DNA from: Acanthamoeba lenticulata | Taxonomy: Eukaryota; Discosea; Longamoebia; Acanthamoebidae | Direction: 5' to 3' | DNA: 11,732 bases | Assembly (NCBI GenBank): GCA_002179805.1 | Contig: NAVB01000534.1 | Location: 1-11,732 of the forward strand | In this document: positions 1 to 6,698 of the stretch, one piece after another | Position numbering within the stretch: position 1 is the stretch's first letter | How the letters are laid out: every line of letters starts with the position of its first letter | Notes under the pieces: generated by a model | What the model saw: only the letters and a program-made list of their open reading frames with translations | Databases searched by the model: none | Told to the model about the DNA's origin: nothing | Position numbers and translations under genes: made by a program

Positions 1-303
1 CCGCCTCCGCCTCCGGCCCCGAGCGCGCCCGCGGCCCCGCCGCCGCCGACCTTTGGCGGGCCGGCCGCGCCGCCGCCGCCGGCGCCCGACCGGTCGATGA
101 GCTTCGGGTCGAGCCTGGCCGACCAGCTGGCCAGCGCGCAGCTCAAGAGCGCCGACGACCGCGTGGTGCCCGACCTGACCCACCTCAACGAGGAGCAGTC
201 CACCACCCTCGTCGACACCCTGGCCAAGGCCATGGCCGCCCGCCGCGTCGACATGCGCGCCGACGAGGACGAGCTCGACTCGGACGACGAGTGGAGCGAC
301 TAA
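1..303 (+). CDS. WASP-family actin nucleation-promoting factor, C-terminal part (partial at the 5' side)
   Basis: The reading frame is open from base 1 and ends at TAA 301-303, giving 100 residues of a longer protein. Residues 1-30 are proline-rich, as expected for a profilin- or SH3-binding segment. Residues 37-55 resemble a WH2 actin-binding motif (SLADQLASAQLKSADD, with the LK of the consensus). Residues 68-84 (TTLVDTLAKAMAARRVD) look like the amphipathic central helix. Residues 87-100 are acidic and end DSDDEWSD, with the penultimate-region Trp that binds Arp2/3. In WASP, SCAR/WAVE and related proteins this VCA module delivers actin to the Arp2/3 complex to nucleate branched filaments. 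I cannot decide between WASP, SCAR and another VCA protein because the N-terminus is outside the window; the central helix looks slightly closer to WASP. No intron is seen in this last exon. Confidence is high that it is coding and fair for the family. Confidence 0.77.
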   Translation, partial: PPPPPAPSAPAAPPPPTFGGPAAPPPPAPDRSMSFGSSLADQLASAQLKSADDRVVPDLTHLNEEQSTTLVDTLAKAMAARRVDMRADEDELDSDDEWSD

Positions 304-445
304 TTTGAAGACTGAAGTTGTTGAAGAGGACCCCTTTCCTCGTCTGCCCACCCTCCTCGGCTTCGTAGAATGTCAAGCATGCAAATACTTTACGAGTTTC
401 TGCTTATTCTGTTGTGTTATTGGTTCGTATTTGTATTTGTTTTGG

Positions 446-450
446 CCAAT
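446..450 (+). promoter_or_regulatory. CCAAT box upstream of the small AT-rich gene
   Basis: A CCAAT pentamer lies 102 bp upstream of the ATG at 552, in the 248-bp gap after the WASP-like stop. CCAAT boxes at this distance commonly bind NF-Y in eukaryotes. A single pentamer can occur by chance, but its position and the dyad 11 bp downstream make it a reasonable promoter candidate. I saw no convincing TATA box. Confidence 0.35.
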
Positions 451-460
451 CGAAAAGCGC

Positions 461-479
461 CGAAGACGGCCCGTCTTCG
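461..479. repeat. Perfect 9-bp inverted repeat with a 1-nt spacer
   Basis: CGAAGACGG at 461-469 is followed by one C and then by its exact reverse complement at 471-479. The dyad sits between the CCAAT box and the ATG at 552. It could be a binding site for a dimeric regulator, or a hairpin in the 5' UTR of the downstream gene or in the 3' UTR of the upstream gene. It is followed by a T-rich stretch. Confidence 0.6.
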
Positions 480-551
480 TTGTTTTACTTCGTCGCCAGT
501 CCTTTCTGCCAGCTGTTTTGCACAACCACACCACACATAATAATCTATCAC

Positions 552-1097
552 ATGACCGACCCCATGCATATCGCAACCCCCTTAGAACCGACTTCTCGTA
601 AGAGAAAGGAATATTATTATTATGGTCAATCTATACGGAAGCATGACAAAGATATGCCACGGCACCACGCCAAGAAGGCGCGTCGAGATGAGCTAGACCA
701 ACATAACTTTATGACTATCGCTTTTGATCAGGCCCACAAGATCTTAAGTGAGGCTGCAAACTATGTTTTCAGCTTACCTATCAATAATCTTCTCAAGAAG
801 AAGCTTGCTGCGGCTTGCACCGCCGTGATAGAGCTAAAACTGTCAGAAAATTTTCACACCATCATCGGTGTAGCATATGTTTTATGTGTAGTAGTGACCA
901 ACGATCAAACAAAGCCGCCAGCGGGCACCCATCCAATTTTTCACCACGTGGACCAGCTGCGCCTCCGCTTGAGGCAGCATAAGGTAGACCTTTCATCACA
1001 AATTCTTGTGCAAATAGTGGTTCTACTGGACAAAATGATCATCCGCCAGCAGCACGACGGCGACATTCTCGCCATGATCCTGTCTTTGCAAATTTAA
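552..1097 (+). CDS. Small intronless gene of unknown function, AT-rich, probably nuclear
   Basis: I do not recognise this family. The 181-residue frame starts at the first ATG (552) and ends at TAA 1095-1097, with a poly(A) signal 23 nt further on. The open frame extends upstream without another ATG. Residues 17-20 (RKRK) and about 39-44 (basic, HHAKKARR) look like nuclear localisation signals, and a run of four Tyr lies between them. From about residue 55 the protein is predicted helical and hydrophobic, with stretches such as IIGVAYVLCVVV. The pattern of an AF...KIL segment, an SLP motif and a GVAYVL helix loosely recalls a TFIIB/cyclin-box repeat; this is only an impression. Codon use (TTA, AGA, AAT, many A/T third bases) is very unlike the GC-rich neighbours, which suggests a young, transferred or fast-evolving gene. 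It has no introns while most neighbours have many. Confidence 0.6.
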   Translation: MTDPMHIATPLEPTSRKRKEYYYYGQSIRKHDKDMPRHHAKKARRDELDQHNFMTIAFDQAHKILSEAANYVFSLPINNLLKKKLAAACTAVIELKLSENFHTIIGVAYVLCVVVTNDQTKPPAGTHPIFHHVDQLRLRLRQHKVDLSSQILVQIVVLLDKMIIRQQHDGDILAMILSLQI

Positions 1098-1119
1098 CCA
1101 TAGCGCCTGAAGCCTATTC

Positions 1120-1125
1120 AATAAA
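1120..1125 (+). terminator. Polyadenylation signal AATAAA
   Basis: A canonical AATAAA begins 23 nt after the stop codon of the AT-rich gene and is followed by C/T-rich sequence. It supports that gene being transcribed rather than a chance open frame. The remaining convergent gap up to 1357 holds the 3' end of the minus-strand kinase. I see no canonical AATAAA on the minus strand there, only an AT-rich TTATAAA-like stretch at about 1290-1302. Confidence 0.5.
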
Positions 1126-1357
1126 CTCTCACCCCCGTTTCGACTTTCCCTTCACACTTGCGACCATGTACAGCTTGTTAGGGCATCAATGGGTAACTGG
1201 TACTGTCCTTCATTTCAAGCGCGTTTGTACGCGATGAGCAGTTGTGGTGTTGGTGACTTGAGCAGAGAGTTTTTTAAAACCTTTTTACAAGATTTATAAT
1301 AACGTACAACAACAACAAGGAGGAGGCTCAGGTCTCTGTCTCTCGCTCTGTCTCTAC

Positions 1358-4300
1358 TTAGAAGCGGTGTTGGGAGCGCGGGGAGGGACACGAGGAGCGC
1401 GGGGCGTATTGGCTGAGGTGCGCGCGGATGGTCTGGAGCGAGTAGGGCTTGGCGATGGTGGCGTTCATGCCGTGCCGCAGGCAGCGCTCGACGATGTCCT
1501 CGCCCGAGGTGGCGCTCACGCCGATGATGGGGATCGTCTGCGCCGTCGTCGCGTCCGGCCCGGCGAGCGCGCGGATGGCCTGCGTGCACTCGTAGCCGTT
1601 CATCTTGGGCATCTGGATGTCCATCAGCACCAGCGAGAAGACGTCGAGGCCGCCCTTGCGCCGCCGGATGAGCGCCAGCGCCTCGAGCCCGTCGCCGGCG
1701 ACCTCGACCTCGTAGCCCTCGCGCAGGAGGATGTTGCGGATGAGCTTCTGGTTCATCACGTTGTCCTCCACCACGAGGATCACGCGCTTCTTGGAATTCT
1801 CGCGCGGGCTGTCCGCCGCCGCGGCCACGGCCAGCGCGTCGCGGCCCTCGGCCGACTGCGCCCGCCGCTCGCGCGACAGCACGACCGCCGTCGCCGGCCC
1901 GGCGGCGTCGCCACGCGCGCACGTGGGTGACGGCGACGATGACGATGACGACGGTGCCGACGACGACGTCACGCCGCCGCCGTCGCTGCCGGTCGAGAAG
2001 GCCCGGCTCTCCCGGCAGGACGCGCGCTTGGCCGCCGCCGCCGAGGCCGCCGTGGTCGTCGGCGCCGCGGCCGCCGTTGGCCGGATGCCGGAGGCGACGG
2101 TCTGGGTAGGTCCGGCGTACTTGAAGATGCAGCTGTTGAGGAGGCAGTGCACGGTCTCGGACACGCCCGTGATGATCCACACGTCGACACGCGGAGTCTT
2201 GTCGCCGCCGCCGCCGCCGCCGGGGCGCCAATCGTCACCGTCGACAGGAAAGTCGACGCCGGCGCCGGCGCCCGTCTCGGGCCGGGAGGTCAGGTACGAC
2301 GAGAGGAAGCGCCGGAACGACCGCGGATTGGCCGAGCGGGCCCCCGCGGCATGTCCGTCGGGGCCGCCGGGGCTGTCCGCCGGGAGGCACGCCACTACGC
2401 GCGTCTCACCCACGGCCGCGGGCGAGTCCGCGTCCGCGGCCGCGGCGGCAGACATCGCGGCGGCGCGGAGCTCGCGGCGCATGGCGTCGAGACGGTCGAG
2501 GGTCTTGACGCACTCGACCTCGATGTTGGCGCACTGGGCCAGCACCTCCTTAAGGAGGCGGTAGTTCTGACTCACGCTCTCGTGAGAAAAGGACCCCTGC
2601 CTCCGCGGTGTAGACGATGATGATGTTGATAATGATGATGAACATGATGGAGATGAAGAGGGTGATGATGAAGCTGTCGTCCAGGAGGACGGCATGTTGT
2701 GGAGAGTCATCGCTGCGGCGTCGTCGCGGAGACCCATCGGAGAAGAAGGAGGCCGCGATCGGGAGACGGGCCGGAGGCTGCTGACGTCATCCGCGGCGTC
2801 GTCCTCGCTGCTGCCTCCGCTGTCGTCGCCGGTCGAGAGCGGCCGGTAGGCCACCGCCGGTGTCGACGGGAATGCTGACGTGTCGGGCCGCTTGGCGGGA
2901 ACGGCGGGCTGGTGGGCGAGGGGCGGGGCGCAGAGGGCGTGGAGAGGGGGCGTGAGCTTGGGGTGGAGGAGGAAAAACTTGGACGGGTGCTTGGCCTCGA
3001 ACCGCGTCCGTACGCGAAGCGTCGCCCAGAACACACTGCCTGTGTCGTGTGTTGCGCGTGTAGCGCGAGCTGACGTCAGCATCGGCTCGGATGACGTGGC
3101 AATATTTGTCGACAATATGACGAGAGGTACCGGGGTGGCGCTCGTCGGTCTCGGAGGAGGAGGAGGACGACAACGAGGGGGAGGAAGGGGAAGAGGAGGA
3201 GAGGCACGAAGAAGGAGAAGAAGAAGAAGAGGAAGAAGAGAGCAGCGGCGATCGACAGCTGCAGTTCCCGCCCATCATGCGGGCCAGGCGCTTGCAGATG
3301 GCCAGCCCGAGTCCTGTGCGATGGCGAGTGGAGGTCGACGCTGACGTCAGACACAAGCGAAATCGAAGAAGGAAAACAAAGGAAAAGCCAAAAGGGCACA
3401 ACGTTCGAAGACGCACCGGTGCCGCCAAAGCGGCGCGAAATGGAGGAGTCGGCCTGGATAAACTTGCCAAAGATGGCCTTTTGCATGTCCGGCGGCACTC
3501 CTGGATGATGACGGCGACCATCATCACCATCATCGTCATCATCATGGCGACCATCATGATGAGAAGGACAGGGACGGGGCGCGTACCGATGCCAGTGTCC
3601 TTGACCACGATCTTGAGGAAGACCGAGTTGGAGTCGTTCATGCCGAGCAGGTAGCTCTCGTCGCCGACGTTCCGGCCCCGCACGTCCTTCTCCAGGCCCA
3701 CGTCGCCTCCATCGCCGCCGTTGGACTGGAGCCTCACCTTGACGTGGATGTGGCCCTTGTTCGTGAACTTGATCCCGTTCGACAGAAAGTTCTGTCCGCC
3801 AATCGCGTGCGCGCACGTGTGTGAGCCCAGACCGCACACGCGCGCTCCCGCCGCAGGCACGCACGAGCGCGCGTACCAAAAGAATTTGAGATATGCGGAG
3901 CGGGTCGCCAAAGAGGACGCGCGGGACGGCGGGGTCGACGGAGCATCGGAGCTCGAGCTTCTTCTCCTCGGCCAGCGGCCGCGCGAGCTTGGTCACGGTC
4001 TCGACGACCTCCTCCATGCTCACCATCGACGTCTCCATGCGGAGCTTGCCCTCGGCGATCTTGGCAAAGTCGAGCAGGTCGTTGACGTGGGCCAGCAGGA
4101 GCTTGGCCGACCGCTGGATGCTCAACGTGAAGTCGCGCTGCTCCTCGGTCAGGCTCGTCTCGAGCATGAGGCTGTTGAACCCGAGGATCCCGTTGATCGG
4201 CGTCCGGATCTCGTGCGACACCTGCAGGTCCTCTGGTCAGTCCTCTTCTTCATCTTCTTCTTCTTCTTCTTCTTCATCATCATCATCATCATCATGTTGT

Positions 4301-6048
4301 ACGCACCATGCCGAGGAAGGTGTCCTTGTCCGAGTTCTCCTTCTCGAGCTTCTTCTTGGCCGTGATGTCCATCTCGCTCACCAGCAGAGACCACTCGCCT
4401 TGGTGGACGCACACACGCACGCGCGCGTGTGTGTCAGACACGACCGCACGACACGACACGCACGCACACGCACACGCATGCACGTACCGGTGATGGGGTC
4501 CTTGATGCGCTTGACGGTGACCGAGTGCCACTTGGCGCCGTGGGCGCTCATCATGGGCGTCTCCTTCTCCCACACGGTGTCGCTGTCCAGCGCGCGGCGG
4601 CACTCGGCCCAGTGCTCCGCGTTGGCGAACCGCTGGTCGAGCCGGTTGCCCGCCTTCAGGTTCCCAAACGGGCTCACCGTGATGGGGTCCTCGCCCTCAT
4701 TCTTTTGTTGTTGCTGCTGCTTTTGCTGTTGTTGTTGCTGCTGCTGTTGTTGCTGTTGGGAAGACTGGCGCAGGTCGGTCTTGTTGGCGCTGCCCGGGTA
4801 GTAGTTCTGGACGGCGGCGGGGTTCTGGTAGGTGGGCGTGTAGTCGGCGGCCGAGTAGACCGAGACCATGGCGATGGTGTGCCGCATGGCGGCCACGGCC
4901 CGGATGTCCTGCGGCGACAGGCTCTCCCCCACGTACTCGGCCATCACCAGGGCCGTCCCTGTCGAGGGTTCGCCTGGTGTAGAGGAGAAGAATGTCAAAA
5001 ATGAACACGAAAATAAATTAAAACAAAAACAAAAATAAAATGTTGTTTAGAACAAAAAAAAAAAAAAAAACTAACCGTTCTCTTGAAGGCGATCCTTGAG
5101 CTGGATGCCGGTGAGGGTGAGGAGCGTGGTGCGCGGCTGGCGCGTGGGCAGTGGATAGAACGTGAACATCTCGCGCTGCATGTGTGCGCGCGTGTGAGCA
5201 TAAGAGCACCACGGATCTCTACGTGGTGATGTCAAACGGAGGAGAAGGAGAACGAACAATGCTGCCTCCTTGGCTCAGTGTGTAGGCAAAGTGGTCGCAT
5301 TGCATCTGGTGTTGGCGGTGCGCGTGAGCTTGCTGCTGACACGAACGCACACAGACCTTGTCGAGGCGCGTACCTGGATGGTGGGGGACATATCCCCAGC
5401 CCAGTCGCGGGCCAGCAGCTCCTCCAGGGTCTGGGCTGACCACAACTGCAGCCAAAGAAGAAGAAAAGCTCGAGCTTAGTTGGCCGCCTGATGGTTCGCA
5501 AGCCACACAAGGAGCACAAGCTGTGGTTGTAGTACCTCGAGTCCCTCTACGTTGCACCAAAGCATCTGGCGATTTTTGAAATCAAAAACCCAGACTGGCA
5601 TACGCAGCAGGTTGAAGATTTCAAGATCCTTGGTCTCGTAGAGGCGTCGCAGCAGTTTCTCGCGTCGATTTCTTCGTTCCAAGTAATCCTTCTCGAGGGT
5701 GCGTGGCGATTTCAGCTCATCGCTCGTCTGCGACACACCAGGGACGCACCAGCTGCCCCGCCGTGCCGTGCCGCGCGAACCCCCATTTTGAGCGTTTGAT
5801 TGTTGTTTTTCGTCGTTGGGTTCCTCTGTTGCCGCCGCCGTTTCTGCGGCAGGGGTATCGCTAGTTGTGGGCGGGGGGACTACTCTCTCATCTTCGCTCA
5901 CAGATCTCGACCTCCTTCTCACGGTTTCCGACTTGGGCGGACTCAAGAAAGGCGGAGGCTGCATTCTTTGGCCTGTGCTTCCATTGAGGTGGTGCGTTGT
6001 GTTGTGCAGGTCCTGCCGTTCTTGCACCGGTCGGCTCAGGGCCTGCAT
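1358..6048 (-). CDS. PAS-PAS hybrid histidine kinase with C-terminal receiver (11 exons)
   Basis: Exons, 5' to 3' on the minus strand: 6048-5536, 5445-5374, 5305-5258, 5175-5076, 4973-4488, 4398-4307, 4221-3877, 3791-3587, 3500-3417, 3313-3131, 3039-1358. They total 3810 nt, or 1269 residues. Domains: a disordered N-terminus; PAS1 about 138-245; PAS2 about 265-410; DHp with SHEIRTPING and phospho-acceptor His440; HATPase with N box (NFLSNGIKFT, Asn557), G1 box (DTGIG, 617-621), F box and GTGLGLAICKRL (G2); a linker of about 400 residues with a short coiled coil (about 867-904); and a receiver (about 1128-1258) with Glu1134/Asp1135, phospho-acceptor Asp1183, Ser1218 and Lys1240. All catalytic residues are present. 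It should autophosphorylate on His440 and pass phosphate to Asp1183, feeding a phosphorelay. No signal peptide or membrane segment is seen, so a cytosolic sensor is likely. The start is uncertain: the frame is open to GTG 6147 and an upstream exon is possible; ATG 5964 is an alternative. Confidence 0.9.
2615..2676 (-). repeat. TCA-triplet tract encoding a Ser-rich run in the kinase linker
   Basis: On the coding (minus) strand this is an imperfect run of TCA and related triplets, read as Ser with a few Pro, Cys and Thr (about residues 830-853 of the kinase). The same triplet family fills two introns of this gene. It lies in the disordered linker between the ATPase and receiver domains, where length variation should be tolerated. 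Confidence 0.7.
3153..3244. repeat. Near-pure purine (+)/pyrimidine (-) tract encoding poly-Ser in the ATPase domain
   Basis: The plus strand is almost all G and A for about 90 nt. On the coding strand it is TCT/TCC triplets giving a roughly 33-residue Ser-rich segment (about kinase residues 674-703). The run lies inside exon 3313-3131, between MMGGN and the GSVFWATL strand that closes the HATPase fold. A homopurine-homopyrimidine tract of this length could form triplex DNA. Confidence 0.75.
3504..3564. repeat. Imperfect CAT/ATG triplet repeat inside a kinase intron
   Basis: Interspersed CAT and ATG triplets occupy most of the 86-nt intron 3586-3501 of the hybrid kinase. The repeat leaves the GTACGC donor and CCAG acceptor intact. 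Confidence 0.7.
4243..4295. repeat. CTT and CAT triplet repeat inside a kinase intron
   Basis: A run of CTT triplets passes into a run of CAT triplets within the 85-nt intron 4306-4222, which separates FLGM from VSHEIRTP in the H-box exon. It is a simple-sequence repeat and probably length-variable. Confidence 0.8.
4411..4480. repeat. AC/GT- and CG-rich dinucleotide-like tract in a kinase intron
   Basis: Alternating purine-pyrimidine sequence (ACAC, GCGC, GTGT) fills most of the 89-nt intron 4487-4399. Such alternation favours Z-DNA. The donor GTACGT and the acceptor CCAAG next to it fit the reading frame on both sides. Confidence 0.6.
4705..4758 (-). repeat. CAG/CAA repeat encoding a poly-Gln run inside PAS2
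   Basis: Eighteen codons read as 12 Gln, one Lys and 5 Gln (kinase residues 317-334), a mixture of CAA and CAG rather than a pure repeat. It is placed inside the second PAS domain, after the conserved QNPAAVQNYY segment and before the FGN...RF segment, so it should form a loop on the fold. Confidence 0.88.
5054..5070 (-). repeat. Poly-T17 directly after an intron donor (A17 on +)
   Basis: Seventeen consecutive A on the plus strand are T on the transcribed-sense minus strand. They begin immediately after the five bases GTTAG of the donor of intron 5075-4974. The rest of that 102-nt intron is AT-rich, unlike the flanking exons. Confidence 0.85.
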
Positions 6049-6511
6049 CTCGTGTCCGTTTGTGTGCGTGCAGCACAGACACCGGTGAAGAGAAAGAGGA
6101 GAGGAGGAGGAGGAGGAGGCCAAAGGAGGTTGCGTTGGACGCGGCACAAGAGGACAAGGGCTGAGTTGTGCTCCACCACCCGGGCAGGCTCCCAGGCAGC
6201 AACGGGATTTCCTTGTTGCGCGTAGAAGCCCCTATTTGCACCGCGCAACAAAGTGATGCCGGGTAATGACGAGGTTTTTATTCGTTTTCTGTTCTTGCGG
6301 ACAAGACTTGGGAGGGCTCCCGCACATGTGATGATCGTATGAAGTGCCGGCACATGGGTGGTGTGGGGAGTGGGCATTGAAACGATAGGTGGAAACGATG
6401 TCATGAAAGGCCATCCATGGGGGAGAACGATAAAGAGCAAAGATTGTTATTTTGAAAACCAGGTTTTTTGCTAGGAAATTTTAAGACTAGAACTCCGATT
6501 TCCCCACACCG

Positions 6512-6516
6512 ATTGG
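6512..6516 (-). promoter_or_regulatory. CCAAT box in the divergent intergenic region
   Basis: ATTGG on the plus strand reads CCAAT on the minus strand. It lies 183 bp upstream of ATG 6699 and about 464 bp upstream of the kinase ATG 6048. CCAAT boxes work in either orientation, so it could serve either gene. A single pentamer is weak evidence. Confidence 0.3.
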
Positions 6517-6533
6517 CTGCGTTTTTCCCCTAT

Positions 6534-6571
6534 CAACTTGAGTTTTAGTCGCTTTTTTTTAACTCGAGTTG
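6534..6571. repeat. 11-bp inverted repeat with one mismatch around a T-rich loop
   Basis: CAACTTGAGTT at 6534-6544 pairs with AACTCGAGTTG at 6561-6571 except at one position, with a 16-nt spacer containing eight T. The right arm contains the 10-bp palindrome AACTCGAGTT. It lies in the 650-bp gap between the divergent kinase and the gene at 6699, a likely promoter region. The rest of 6049-6698 shows no further gene that I can support; the part next to 6048 may hold 5' UTR or an upstream kinase exon. Confidence 0.5.
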
Positions 6572-6698
6572 GTCTGAAAAAGGTGCTTATTTGGTGTGCA
6601 GAACAGAAATAGGATAGCATTACGCAGGAAGCCTCCAGAGTTGAGCTGGCGCCGTAACGGAAGAAGGACGACCAGCAGGCCACAGAAGAAGACAGTTT

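Noticed and set aside
461..500. Rho-independent-like terminator (dyad followed by T-rich DNA)
   Set aside because: The setting is a eukaryotic nuclear genome, the loop would be one base, and the T stretch is broken.
305..601. 98-codon plus-strand frame after the WASP-like stop
   Set aside because: It lacks domain features, overlaps the start of the AT-rich gene in another frame, and looks like intergenic sequence.
1215..2238. Minus-strand frame of 338 codons overlapping the receiver in another frame
   Set aside because: Its product is Arg/Pro-rich low complexity; the overlapping frame encodes the conserved VEDN, LMDIQMPKMNG and AKPY motifs.
1367..2620. Long plus-strand open frames (187, 277 and 157 codons) opposite the kinase receiver and linker
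   Set aside because: They are antisense shadows of GC-rich coding sequence; their translations are Arg/Ala-rich without domains, whereas the minus strand carries an intact receiver.
3040..3115. Continuation of the last kinase exon upstream as coding (NIATSSEPMLTS segment)
   Set aside because: The segment looks vaguely like the expected ATPase strand, but a GTACCT donor at 3130 and ACACAG acceptor at 3040 join HPG to GSVFWATL in perfect phase, so it is intronic.
4243..4295. CRISPR-like or telomeric repeats
   Set aside because: The tracts are simple triplet runs without spacers and lie within an intron; they are microsatellites.
5219..5560. Reading the kinase straight through 5373 into TRLDK (a family-like string in another frame), implying a frameshift
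   Set aside because: A GTACGC donor at 5373 and the 48-nt exon 5305-5258 explain the region without any frameshift and align gap-free to the PAS family.
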